The position numbers and the translations under genes were made by a program. Below, piece after piece: positions 1 to 12,043 of a stretch of DNA of 64,000 bases. This stretch comes from Paramecium octaurelia (Eukaryota; Ciliophora; Oligohymenophorea; Peniculida; Parameciidae). The notes beneath the pieces were generated by a model, which saw only the letters and a program-made list of their open reading frames with translations, made no database searches and had not been told where the DNA came from. The stretch lies in assembly GCA_905182995.1 (NCBI GenBank), contig CAJJDP010000121.1:68303-132302 (forward strand). Reading direction: 5' to 3'. Every line of letters starts with the position of its first letter. Within the stretch, counting starts at the first letter, position 1.

Positions 1-1
1 T

Positions 2-1937
2 AAACCGCAATTTTCTTTGATAGGTGATCCTGTCAATCAGACTAGTAGAGTGGGTTCCACTGGAGATACAGGAGCTATAACATTGAGTGAGTAGGCTTTT
101 AAATAGGCAAGACATGGGATCAAGTACTATGAGAAGAAATAGAAGGAAGCTAAAGGTTTAGGAATCATAGACACTTATCAAGTTTTCAAGACTAAACCAG
201 CTGGTTATTAAATACCAAAGGCATTTCAATTGTGGTAAAATTGTACAAAGCTAGTGGTGAAAGAATTACGGTAGCATAGAACTTCAGGAACCAAAAAATA
301 AGGATAATTTTTATCATAATTACAGAACTCAATATACCAGGACAATTTGCAAAAATCAAATAGACTTGATGCATCCCCTAGAGGACAGTAGACAGTTCAA
401 ATTTTACTGCCTCAAGGAGGGTCAGCTCAAGAAGAAATTAGATCAAGGTTAACTATTCCAGCACAAATAACTGAGCAAATATTAACTGATGATTCAATTT
501 TGATTACAAACGAATAGGAAGAGAAAGAATTAGAATTAATTAAACCAAATCTTATATTAGATATACCAGAGAATGAGATAAAATCGAATTTCTATTAAAT
601 TCTCAAGGAATAAAATGTTGATGAATCTAGAATAGGTATGATATTTTTATGGATAACTTATTTTGTAATTACTCTGTTGTCAATTATAGTTCGTAAATTG
701 TTTAAGCATGACTTATTGATCTTCGTCTTGAGAGTAATAGTTTAATATTTATATATAGGCTATTTTCCTGATTTTATCATTTGTTCTATTCCCAATTCTG
801 TCAAAAGCTTATAGAAACAGAACAGTGAATACTACGTATTACCTATTACTCATTTATGCTATCTTCACTGTGCTCTTCTAGGCATATTTAACTGACAATA
901 GAGAAGTAGCAATTATTTGTCTCCTTGAAATACTGTACATAATGATTGTGTCCTGCTAGATGAAGATGTTTTCTTTTCTGTAGGTAATACTCTACATGAT
1001 GATCATGTTTGGATTATTCTTAGGATTCTACATCTCTACTGACTTAATCACTCATTATGCGATTTTCTATATTTGTTGTTGCATGCTCATTCTATTACTA
1101 GGTTACTATCTCGCAATGAGTGAATAGATACAAATGTTCAACAATCTATAGATCAATGAAGAGAAGAAGGTCAAACGAATCAATCTTGTAAGTTAACTGT
1201 TGCCTATGCATTCCTACCTCAAAATGAAGAACAGTTCCATCTATGATAAGAGTGACTTCATAGATGAGTTTGATGACGTGACTCTCCTCTTTGCTGACAT
1301 CAAAGGTTTCACAGAGTACTCTCACACTCAGAGTCCAGAAGGTGTCGTACTCATGTTGAGAAATCTCTTCACTGAATTCGATAAACTATGTTAAAGATAC
1401 AATGTCTACAAAATGTACACCATTGGCGATTGTTATGTTGTCATGGGATTCACTAATAGTGCCAAACGAAATGTATTCTCTCATATCCATTTATGTAGCC
1501 TATCCAAGAAGCCATTAATACTGTCAAAATGGGATTTCAGATGGTCGATATCATCATGTCTGTGAGGTAGAAGATCCAATTTGACAAATTGAATATGAGA
1601 ATAGGTATTCACACTGGTTAGGTAACTGGAGGTATCATTGGAACTGATATTGTCAGATATGATATCTATGGAAAAGATGTCTCCATTGCTAATAAAATGG
1701 AAAGCAGTGGAGTGGAAGGAAGAGTCCAAATCTCTGAAACAACTAAATTGATGATAGAGAGAGCTGGGAAACATGCTTTCAACTTCAAATTCCATCATGT
1801 AAAATACGAGTTTGTATCTTTAGGATGTTGAGTTGAACAAATTCAATATGAACATCAAAGGATTTCTTGTGGATTGGGACAAAAAAAGAGAAGAAGCCAG
1901 TCTGGATCAATACAGATCGCCAAGTCGCCATTTATGA
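2..1937 (+). CDS. Guanylyl cyclase, C-terminal part (5' end outside window)
   Basis: The window opens at the end of a first class III cyclase domain (GDPVNQTSRVGSTG), followed by a hydrophilic linker of roughly 200 residues, a block of about six membrane spans (around 650-1100), then a second cyclase domain with FADIKGF and TIGDCY, which carry the two metal-binding aspartates. In this last domain the segment that binds the transition state reads GKDVSIANKMES, so the usual Asn and Arg are Ser and Lys, while the first domain keeps both. This swap of roles between domains is the known arrangement of ciliate guanylyl cyclases, which also carry an N-terminal P-type ATPase-like half; that half would lie upstream of the window. 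Introns at 734-758, 1473-1498 and 1799-1823 (25, 26, 25 nt) restore one frame of 619 codons to the TGA at 1937. Adenylyl cyclase activity is not excluded from sequence alone. Confidence 0.85.
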
Positions 1938-2008
1938 TGCAAAATATAAAACTTAATGTCTAAATTATTATGTATGCATAATTAATTTCTCTAAAACCTT
2001 TCTCAAAT

Positions 2009-2493
2009 TCAATCAGCTTTCTTTGTGCTCTCAGTTGTGTGCTTCTCACCCTTTCCTTTAGTTGACACCTTGGCTGATGCCTTTCTTGCAAGCAATTGCT
2101 TTCTGTCTTCATTTAAGTATGGTTTGGTGATGATGCATTGTGATGCTCTGATTGGTATTTAATATGGCATTCCTATCGTTATTATGAATTGACTCTACCA
2201 TTTGCCTTGGTTCGTGTCAACTTCTCAATCTGAATTGTCCATCTCTTTCTATACACAGATGAAACCTTTCCCTTTGTTCCCTTGTGAGTGCCTTTCCATA
2301 CTACTTTATTCATACCTCTAACAACTGTCACCTCGTCATCCTTTCTCACTGGTAATGCTCTAACATTATATTTTTTTCTCAAATCTTTTGATAAATGTGC
2401 ACTCATTAATTTATATCTAATGTTAGATGGAGCACCGAGTTGAGCTCTTCTGCCCTTTCTTCTTTGACTTGACACTTCTGTATGAGTTTTCAT
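2009..2493 (-). CDS. RPL26: 60S ribosomal protein L26 (uL24)
   Basis: Large-subunit ribosomal protein, 152 aa, the usual length. The start [18 protein letters not shown], then [18 protein letters not shown] (the KOW-type core) and [15 protein letters not shown] are typical of eukaryotic L26. A 26-nt intron (2173-2198, GTAGAG...GATAG) must be removed. Without it the frame leaves the family after KANG; with it the protein continues through [20 protein letters not shown] to a TGA at 2009-2011. The C-terminal tail is lysine-rich. It converges on the guanylyl cyclase gene with about 70 bp between the stops. Confidence 0.95.
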
Positions 2494-3892
2494 TTGAAAA
2501 GATTTAATTAAAAAATTAATTTATTGTTTTCTGGTATAAATTAGTTATTCAATAACATTATTTAACACTTCCTTTTGGCAGAATCAATTCATCTGAAATA
2601 GGTATTCCAATCGTTGAGATGTATAACAATTTACTTTGAATATATAATATACTCCTATATCATCTAATCAACATTGCATCATCATCATATTTGATTAAAC
2701 TGCATATTTTCATCATATTAATATTCCAAATATGAAAGTTATTATAATTCTAAGCAACACACTTATTTTTATATGAGAATTTGCAACCCAACTAATAAAC
2801 TCTATCATTAACTCAGTTGGATATACATCAACTATCTAATATTTTAAATGAAATTTTCAGAATTATGGCTATTTGTGAATGAAAATGGACCACCGACTTT
2901 GTAAAGATCCTCAGAATACAGGATATCAAAATGAGGTACCAAGATTATATTGGAATACTTATGACTAATGATAAACTCAGGATAATGTGTATAAACAAGC
3001 TGAACCTTTGAAAATAATCAAAAAGGCAGATAGCTTGCCAAAATCATTGCTAATCCAAATTACAGTAATGAAAAAGACTTAAATTAATAAATAACTTTAT
3101 TCTTATGATGATTCGAAACTATTGTAAAGAACACTATCTCCATAGTATTACTTGATGAAAATCTAAATGATTTTGAGTTTCTTTTATTATCATCTAATTC
3201 ATACCCTTCATTTAATAATAAATTTGTTGATTCCTATTAAATACTTCTTGTTTCTAACACATTTACCGTCTTCTAAATATTAGACATCTTTAAGTCTTTA
3301 TTAAATTTTAATAAGCTTGAGAGAGTGTATAAATAGTCAAATCTTCATAATTAAATGATAGATGCTAATTAATCAATCTCATAGCCATAAGCACTAAGGT
3401 GAAGAAGTTAATACATCTTAAGAGTGCAATCAAGACAAATCTTCAAATAACTAGCAACTTTAAAAGGGTTCCTTCCATTAATGTAAAACATCATTATTTG
3501 ATTAGAATCGCTATAATATTGTTTTACATTTAAGCATTATTTTTCAGAAATTGGCTTTCATCTCAATACTATTTGCAAATGATAACCTCTTCATTCAAAT
3601 AAAAGTGTGTACATCAAAAAGACAACATTTACCCAATTGATATCTATTTTGTATTGATATTTCTTTAATTATTCTTAAGTCTAGTTGAGAGAGATTAGAA
3701 TATTCAGAAACATAAGCTAAAAATGAATATTTTCACACAATAAAGGCAAAAGAAAATAGAGTATTTATTTTTCAGTCTAAAAATTTTAGGTTTTTATGTT
3801 TTATTATTTTAATTGTAAACAAATGTTGAACAAATCATCCAACTAAAGAAGGAGTTTAAATTAATTATTATTAATGTTTATATTAAACTAAT
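2494..3892. other. Gene-poor stretch with decayed coding-like segments on the minus strand
   Basis: AT-rich sequence between RPL26 and histone H4. No intact gene could be assembled. On the minus strand, about 3560 to 3018 stays open apart from one TGA at 3345-3347 and gives protein-like sequence (for example NGRNPFKVASYLKICLDC). A second protein-like piece in another frame lies at about 3610-3720. No plausible short intron joins them. This may be a pseudogene, a gene with unusual splicing, or chance. The ends of the stretch should hold the L26 promoter and the H4 3' region. Confidence 0.35.
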
Positions 3893-4201
3893 TCATGCTC
3901 CAAAGCCATAAAGAGTTCTGCCTTATCTCTTTAAGGAGTACACAACATCCATTACGGTAACTGTCTTTCTTCTGGCATGCTCTGTATAGGTGATAGCATC
4001 TCTAACAACATTTTCTAAGAAGCTCTTCAAAACATTTCTTGAGTCATCATAAAGGAATGATGAAATTCTCTTAACACCTCCTCTTCTTGCTAATCTTCTG
4101 ATAGCTGGCTTTGTAATTCCTTCAATGGATGCCTTGTTTGGTTTTCTTGCATGTCTCTTTGCGCTGACCTTGCCAATTCCTTTGCCTGATTTTCCTGCCA
4201 T
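3893..4201 (-). CDS. Histone H4
   Basis: Intronless, 102 aa, the exact H4 length. It begins [20 protein letters not shown] and carries the core [20 protein letters not shown] and the end [18 protein letters not shown]. The Gln near the C-terminus is encoded by TAA, direct evidence for the ciliate code; a standard-code reading would cut the protein at Arg92. Differences from animal H4 (SAKRH for [16 protein letters not shown] for SGLIYEETRGV) are of the kind seen in ciliates. It is the core nucleosome protein that pairs with H3. The 5' flank, 82 bp, is shared with the end of the next gene. Confidence 0.98.
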
Positions 4202-4283
4202 TTTTATTGATTTGAATTAATGAAAATAAAAAAAGTAGGTTGTATATTGTAATATTAATCCGAATAATTGATAAATCAACCAA

Positions 4284-6374
4284 TCATAATTTTTGTTTAG
4301 AAAAGTTAATTTATATAGGTCTATATATATATTACAAAATATAATTACTTTCCATCCAATTCTAATCCATTCATATTTGCTAAAACTGTCAATGCCACCT
4401 CAGTAGTGGCATATTTCAGGATACACAAATACTTGTTGCCAGTAGATAGAATTCTAATTATAACATTGATTTTACTTCAACGCTTTGATTTATCCAAAAT
4501 CTTGCATATATTATTACATTATAGAATTTTGACAAGAATTTCTTGTAAGATTAGAAACTTAGATTGTGTCACAAGGTGGAGCAAGAGTATAAGTGGAATC
4601 AGGTTTGATACGGTGAGTTTCTTCTCCTCCTTAAAAGTATTCCTCTTGGGTTTTTGGATCGGAAGCAATTTCACCTGGTTTGGTTGGTTATGTTTTTAAG
4701 GATATTTCCTCATAATTTGAAAAAAAGATCTAATTAGTAAGTGGTAGATACTTTGATTTATTATCCATAAAACATGATGTCATTCAAAGCCTCTTTGGCT
4801 ATAGCTGCATGACCCTACATCACATATTGAATGAGACAACTTGATCTCTCCTTGAGATATATCATCTTGTCGATGTTGCCATAGATGCTGAATATATTGT
4901 AAAGCATAGCCGATGTGACAACTTTCTTGTCGAACCATCTTGCATAGATGACTTTAGATTTGCGTAGAGCTAAACTAAATCAATAAAAGAAGAACCTTTA
5001 AAAAATAGGGGATTCACATATTCTTCAAGTTTCTCTTATTATTGTTGCAGAGTCTGACTTTTTGAAGTACTTTATCTCTGGATCTTGCCTTTGCTGATCA
5101 ATTGATCAATATTGTCGACACTCCTAGATGATTATTCAATGGTATTTTGCTGCGTTTGTTTTTCAACTTGATGAGCCACTTGATTATCATTTTTGTCAAA
5201 GAGCATATCTTGATTCAGTTTATTGAAGATCTTCTGTTTTTCTCCTTCAGTGAACTCTTAATTCTGATCAACGAACTTGAACAATTCATTGTTGATGTCA
5301 TCTTCATCGTTTTCAATCTCATTATCGCATTAGAATAGTTCTTCTTCGTATTCCTGAAGATTGTCATCCTCTCCTTCTGAGTCTCTCAAACCCAATCCAT
5401 TGAAATTGAGATCCTCTGCTTTCGCAACGCTCTTCCCCTCACTCAAATACATTTTCTGTACCTGCATTTGATCAATCAATTTATCAGAACTATGGAACAT
5501 AACATCCTTAGTAACATCGGTTTCATGATAACTCTGTATGAATTCAATCTAATCCCCATTTTGAGCCTTCTTGTCATTCGGCAATGTTAGTTTCTTCCTA
5601 TTTTGTTTGCCATTGTTGCTAGATTGCACACTGATTGACTTTTAATCGTCGAGTTGGTTGTATTCCTATAAGAAGTTTTAGTAATTGTCTGTGAGATTAG
5701 AAAATTTTAGTTAAAAGTCGTAAATGTCCTTCAAAATCGACTGCTGCTTCTCGATCTGATTCTAAAGGTCGGTTGTCTATTGTAAAGGTGTGGCAAAGCC
5801 TTCTGCACAGGCCTATTGCAATTGTCCCATCAAAGAATTGATATGCTGAATTTGCTGAGACATTTGGTGTTAGAACTGCATTTGTGATTACAAGAATTAG
5901 AAGTTTTATTAAGGAGGAATGGGATTGCTTTTGATGGACGAAGAAGATTAAGTCACTTCATTTGGAGGTGAGGATTCCTTTTTTCTTAACTGAGTGTAAT
6001 CTACCAATTAATCACACTCATACCTACTCCCCCAGTGTTGTTTTCTTGGAATGTGATGTAAGTCAATTTGCTCGCATACACATTCATCAACAATGTGTTA
6101 TCATCACAGAAGAATTTATCATTCATCTATGATCTAGCTTTTAGTGCTGATTCTGGATTGTCGAATTCCACAAAGGTTTTCCATGTGAGTGATCTCTCAA
6201 AGATGAGCATCTAAACAATATTAGCCCAACACTTACTCTCTATATGGTACCAAAAGGGCTAAACACTTTAAAATATTTATCATGACTCAAGGTTTTGTTA
6301 GCTTTGTTAGTTATTACAACCAAAATCACATTAGTGCGGGGAGGATCAGAGTTTCTTTCGATTTAAGAATTCAT
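4284..6374 (-). CDS. RNA-binding protein with RRM domains, PTB/hnRNP-L-like
   Basis: Predicted 647 aa after removing six introns of 22-28 nt, which leaves an exact multiple of three. An N-terminal RRM (about residues 14-95; VILVVITNKANKTLSHDK, then FSPFGTIQR and KTFVEFDNPESALKARSQ) is followed by a long Gln/Asn-rich and then acidic linker. A second RRM lies near residues 415-490 (YNIFSIYGNIDKMIYLKE). A last RRM ends in VLANMNGLELDGKPIQINFS followed by KQKL. The degenerate RNP motifs and the C-terminal FSK resemble PTB and hnRNP L, which bind pyrimidine- or CA-rich RNA in splicing and mRNA stability. That family assignment is inference; an RRM protein is certain. Ends only 82 bp from the H4 start codon. 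Confidence 0.8.
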
Positions 6375-7358
6375 AATTAGATTTAGAGAAATTTAATATT
6401 TATTTATTGTTTACATCAAATGCAAATTATAAATCTATACAGATTTCTGCAAATTGTCTAATCTTGCTTATCTCTTTAGAATACCCTCTCTTCAATGTAA
6501 TCCAACATTCCTTAAACACTCCGCTTAAATTTCTATTCCATAGATAAAATATCTTTCTCGAGGTTAGTTATGATTATCAACACATTGAATTTATGTATGT
6601 ATTCTAATAAGATTGATTTTGAAGTCCTTTTTAAACAGACAAAAAATTAATTAAATTAGGATAATGACAAAATCTCATAAAATAAGATCCTTAATTTTTA
6701 AGTAATCAATTATTAAGTTTATTAATTATTTGTCTTTTTATTCTAAAGAGCAATCTATTAATTTGTATTATTGCTTGAAATCTGTCACCGTGTATATCAT
6801 TTTATACTTTAAATAATTCTTTCATCATTTCATCTTCATTAAAAGATTATGGTAAATTCAGGGTAAATTAGACATAATTTGCTTAGCAATTAAGTTTATA
6901 TGTTATATGTTACTAGTAGTTAGAATATCACTAGACTCTACTCTCATGTTATATAGAACTTAAGTCACAAAATATGTAGTTTATTTTCTTGTATTTTACA
7001 AATAAATTTAAATAAATATCTATTCTCATAAGCTAATATCATTAAGTTGTTTATATATAAACCTGAAGTATCAACTATTTACAATAAAGCCTTACTTTGA
7101 AAATCATAAATGTATAAATGCTATTTCGTGTATAGTTAATCACTAAATTGCAATTTAGATTAGAAATTTATGAAAATTGAATTAGAATGCACGACTTAGA
7201 ATTGAGGAATCCAAATATTTTATTTTTATGTAATTAAAATATTAAACATTGTAAAATACGATAATATTTACATTGCGAACTCTTTTTAATTATATATTTA
7301 GCTTTTAATAAAAAACAAAATATCATGAGGATTGTTTTATTAATTATTTAATTAATAG
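6375..7358. other. AT-rich intergenic region
   Basis: About 1 kb between two divergently transcribed genes (RRM protein on minus, membrane protein on plus). Very AT-rich, with stops in all frames under the ciliate code. No RNA gene or repeat was recognised. It should contain both promoters. Confidence 0.5.
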
Positions 7359-8488
7359 ATGAGTGAATAGTAAACTCAAAATAGCATTTACCCATTTTAT
7401 TAATTTTGTTTGGAAGGACCATCACAAAACTTTTTGAAGTGTACTAATTGTATTATCTTGGGTGTTACTATTCTTACATTACTTTCTATTCTGATTCTAC
7501 AATTGCAAAGGAGATACAAGGTAGGAACTAAGAAATTATCAAAAAAGTGCATCATTTTGTACATGATTACGACGAACTTTCTAAGTAATCATGACAACCT
7601 ATTCAAGTATTATTTGTAGAATCCTCCATCATAAGCAACAAATACTTGACCCAATCAGAACCTTACTTCAGAACTACGGTGTTCATCTTCTTTTACTATT
7701 ATATTAGTCTTAAATTAAGTAAACTTTTAACAAACAGGAAAAGAGCATAGACAAAATTCAGAAGCCTTGCTATGTTCTTATTTGCCCTTGTGCTAATTGG
7801 CTTAGTATTTGTATTTGTAGAATTGATTAAAGAAGACCAGGTTTTCTATGAGTGCTATTGTAAGATATGACTAATTCTAGTTAAATATAGTTTGGTTTCT
7901 AAAATATTGGGAGGGTGCACTACTATAATTTTGATTGTCTTTAGTGCAAAGCTATAAAAAAAAGTGGATGAAAAAGTCAAACCACTTTACAAAGATCTAC
8001 CGCTGTTACAGATGAAGACATTTTAAAATAATGAAACGCAAAGGGAAGACTTGAGAATGATAATTGTAATGTGCAGTGCTTCTTAATTTTTAACAATATT
8101 CTAAATGATTTACTTTTATATAAAGGAACAAATCAACGTAGAATTACAATTTCCTAATTGCACTCCATGTTAGATGATCCCATGTCTACAGATGTCACAA
8201 AATAATACGATTGCCTTTGAGCTCTTCTTGAGATTGTCATTTTTCACAATCATCATCATTTTACCATATATTGCACTCCTCTCCTTCTTCTGGGTCAATT
8301 CGACTTAATTGCATAATGACTATGTATTAGATTTATATTTAAAGTCTATTTAGCAAAGAACAATATCCAATGAGGAGGACATTTGGATTAATTTCTTTAA
8401 GAAAATGGGATATGAAAAATCCAAGATGGATTTATCAGAAATAACAGAGTAATAAGAAATATCTTCATCATCAGATCTGTCTAAATGA
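7359..8488 (+). CDS. Multi-pass membrane protein of unknown function
   Basis: Predicted 357 aa after removal of a 35-nt intron (GTAATC...TGTAG) and a 21-nt intron (GTAAGA...TCTAG). The start ATG at 7359 is the first in frame. Hydrophobic spans are visible at about residues 38-55 (CIILGVTILTLLSILILQLQ), then around FIFFYYYISL, in MFLFALVLIGLVFVFV, at ILGGCTTIILIVFS, near MIIVMCSASQFLTIF and in FFTIIIILPYIALLSFFWV, roughly six in all. The C-terminal tail is hydrophilic and ends with acidic and serine-rich residues (SEITEQQEISSSSDLSK). A Cys pair (NCTPC) lies in a loop before the last span. No family was recognised. Confidence 0.75.
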
Positions 8489-10501
8489 TGACTAGTTAAT
8501 ATAATTATAATATTAATTATACTTATAAATAAGATTTGCTCTAAATTCAGAATCTATTGAATCTTAAGATTAGCAAATTCTTTTCTTATGAAATTGTTAT
8601 CATGATAATGAGATATATTAGATACCTAATATGATTAAATTATATTGTTTCATAAATCTGTTTTTTGAATGATATTCTTTTCTGGAATATCTTTTACATA
8701 CTAACTCAATAATACTCATTAAACAGACCAATAATTAATATTTTCTAATCATGTCATACTAATAGAATGAAGTAATTATTAAAATCATAATTATAAGGAT
8801 TATATATATAATAAAATAGTAAATAGTTAAGCATTTATAGAAGTATAATGGTTAAATGAATGCTAGAAAATGGATTTCAAATACTCATTTTTTAATATGG
8901 AGTAAAACACCATTAGAAAGAAACGAATTATTAATTTTCTCATTTACTGAGCCAATAAAAAAGAGTTGCAAAACATATATTATATTTACAGAATTTGTTA
9001 TTGTTGTAAAACTATTAAAAACCAATTTAATTGGATAATTGTAAAATCTTAGGTCGAAAGACAAGTAGTTATATATTGAATAGAATATCTATTAAATTAT
9101 TCGATCTTATTTAATGAGGATAGATTTACTATTGGAGGAGTAGGATAAGTCAAGATTCAATTTATTTTTTTTAATTGGTTTGAATGAATGTAATACATAA
9201 AGAAATTAAATAATATTGAATATTTTAAAAAATATAAAATTTCATAATATATTTATAATAAAATTAAAATATATAATAAATGAATTGTGAAAGTGGCAAT
9301 GTTAACAAAGACAAATTCTTTAAAAATATATTAAATTTATGAGTCAGCTAAATTATCGGATGCAAATTAATTTAATGTTTAGAGGGGTCACTTTTAAGTT
9401 AGATAGCTAAAATTAATAGTGTAATAAATGATTGAACTTCTAAATAAATTTGATATAGCGGCGAATAAATTACAATTAAAGTAATGCTCTAAGGAATTGT
9501 CTTTAAGAGTGAGGATTCTATGATCTTGGGGCAAGATTAGAGATTAAAGTAATTCATTATACTAAAAATAGGAATTTCATAGGAGATATTAATATAAATT
9601 GGTTCAAATACTTAGTCTTAATTAAGCATAGTTATGTTTAAGTCGAAAAAAGAAAAGGATTAGTTTGAGAATAAAAGAAGTGGGTATTGTTGCCTCTGGT
9701 TTACAAAATTTTGAGTATATCCATATATCTCATTTTAAAGATTAATAAATCATTTAAGAATTGAGCATTTGGTAAGCTCTAATGAATATGCGAGATGAAT
9801 TTAAATGAGAGTAGATATATCCTTTAATTATGATCGAGAAGATCGTAGAGGTCCTAGGAGGTGACTTGAATTTGGAAATGAATGGTTGAAGTGCAAGTTT
9901 CGTATGGATTTATCTTATTTAATGATTATGTGATAAAAAGAATAAAATTAACCGTGTTTTTGTTTAATAATTATAATGAGAATGTTTAACATTAGTTTAA
10001 ATTGTCAATTTGTGTTGAAAATCATTTCATTAGTTTAATGAGTCATTATAGGATGCCATGTCCTCCAAATGATACATATGATTAATAATTATGTATATTA
10101 ATCTTGAGTCATTTTATTTATTCTCTAAGTTTAGAGACTTTGAAATTAATTATTTATGGAAGTTCTTATGGTGTAATATAAATATTAATTAAACTTGCTC
10201 TTAGCGATTTTATTATGTAAACAAGAAATTGGAGAAAGAAAAAATAGCTTTTGGAAAAACTAGCTCGAAAAAATGAAGCAAGTAATAGAGCGATATATAA
10301 TTGATAGTAGCATAGGCTAAAAATGACCAGTAGTTATCTGAAAGTAATAGGGAGTTTTTCTAGAAGTTCTAGAATTTCTATGAAAACGTCAAGGACATAT
10401 CGATTCCGTCCTTATAGTAATGTATTTTTGTATTCAGGTTTCTGTAAGAATAATTTCATATTTCCGAATTATTAACTGACCAACAAGTATACTAATTACA
10501 A
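8489..10501. other. Long AT-rich region without a recognised gene
   Basis: Two kilobases with no supportable gene, unusually long for this genome. One short open stretch at about 10215-10300 (+) reads MQTRNWRKKKQLLEKLARKN and then stops at TGA; it could be a relic or chance. No tRNA, rRNA or clear tandem repeat was found. The right end should hold the promoter of the MYB gene. A non-coding RNA cannot be excluded by eye. Confidence 0.4.
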
Positions 10502-11786
10502 ATGGATTTACATCAACAATGGACTCCGAAGTTGAGAAAGAATTGGACTGATGACGACAAATAGATTCTCATTTGGATTGTATTAAAAATTTGTGCAAGA
10601 GATGGAATTAGCATACGGAAAATAGTAAATTTTGAAGTAATTTAAGCATAATAAGATTTGGGAAGAGGTAGTAATGTTGCTTAGTCGACGTACAGTTGAA
10701 TAATGCAAAAATAAATGGAATGACTTATTGAAATTATCATTATAATAAATTCCATGGACTGAAGAATAAGATATACTTTTGCTTGATTTAATTAGGTTAA
10801 TTTGATTTTAATATATTAGAAAAAGCAAAGAGGAAGGTAAATAGAACAAATGGTGCAGATTGGCCAATTTACTCAATCAGCACTTTAAGGAATCTCCAAG
10901 AACTGGGAAGCAATGCAGAGAAAGATGGAATAACCATTTAAATCCTGACATAAATCGACATCCTTGGAATATTGAAGAAGATATTGAGTTGTTAGAAATT
11001 GTAAAAAAACACCATAGAAAATGGGCTTTTATTTCAAAAAATTTAAAGACCAAAAGAAGTGAAAATGCAGTTAAAAATAGGTTTAATTGTTTACTTAAAA
11101 AAAACCATTGCACTTCAATTACAACCCTCATTAACATGTTAAAAAATAGATTTAAAACTGAGAATCCCACTATTCCTTTATCAGCCCTTAAGAAATAGAA
11201 GGTGTATCACTATTATTAAAAGGATCAGGATCCTTAAAGATAATAATATATTAATTAATAAACAAATCAAACATCATTTGCGATTGAAATATTTGATAAC
11301 CTGAATTTAAGCGACCTAAAAAACCTTTAGCCAGCATTTTACAATTCAAAAACTCAAACCATTATTATGAGTTCTAAATAGCAATTATAGACTTTCCTTA
11401 ATAATCAAGTGATTAAAGTTGAGAGTGGCTTAAATATGAACTTTTTTAGTGAAATGAATATTTAGCAACCAGAACTTTCAAATCATAATTCCAGTGTCCT
11501 TAATATCAATGATTCTTCAAATTTTGTAAGGTATGTACCATGTATGATTCCTAATTTGGTATCACAATAAACAGGGAATGAGGATAAAAAGTATATTATA
11601 ACATTAATTTTAGATCTCAATTCAATATTCCTGGATTAAAGACCTAGAACAGCCAATAACAGGCATTATTAAGAAATAAGAATTGTAGTTCTTTCACATT
11701 CTTTTCAAATTAATAATAACGGGACAGTACAGAAAAATCAATTTAAAATACTAGTCCATTAGAATAGCGAGATTTAATTGCAATGA
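10502..11786 (+). CDS. MYB protein with three repeats (R1R2R3 type)
   Basis: Predicted 412 aa with introns of 22 and 24 nt. Three MYB repeats fill residues about 14-200. R1 begins NWTDDDKQILIW and ends RRTVEQCKNKWNDLL; R2 begins IPWTEEQDILLLDLIR and ends GKQCRERWNNHLNPDI; R3 begins HPWNIEEDIELLEIVK and ends RSENAVKNRFNCLLKK. The spaced tryptophans and the recognition helices (KQCRERWNNHLNP, ENAVKNRFN) match c-MYB/3R-MYB proteins, which bind DNA and often control cell-cycle genes. In R1 the spacing between the first and last tryptophans is wide. The C-terminal half is Asn/Gln-rich with no domain seen. The second intron starts GTT, and the first ends AAG. Confidence 0.88.
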
Positions 11787-12043
11787 ATAAATTATAGGTG
11801 GAATTCACGGCAAATGAGTGAAAACAAATTTTTATATATATCATATCTATACAATAAGAACTAAAACAATAAAACCAAATCAATGTCCTTAAAGAGTTAA
11901 TTTTATATTGATAATAAAAAATAACCCTATTAATAATTGTCCAAACAATTTTTATTTTGATAATAACTAAAGATTGAGATGATATATCCAACCAAAATTA
12001 TGATTATTATTCTAATTATAAACACAGAATATAATAAAATCAA

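Noticed and set aside
5147-5338. Plus-strand Leu/Phe-rich ORF
   Set aside because: Antisense of the acidic linker of the RRM protein.
8820-8900. A tRNA-like stretch near 8.83 kb
   Set aside because: No complete acceptor and anticodon stem pairing could be formed by eye.
8856-9038. ORF of 60 codons in the long spacer
   Set aside because: Low-complexity composition, no intron or family support, flanked by AT-rich spacer; likely chance.
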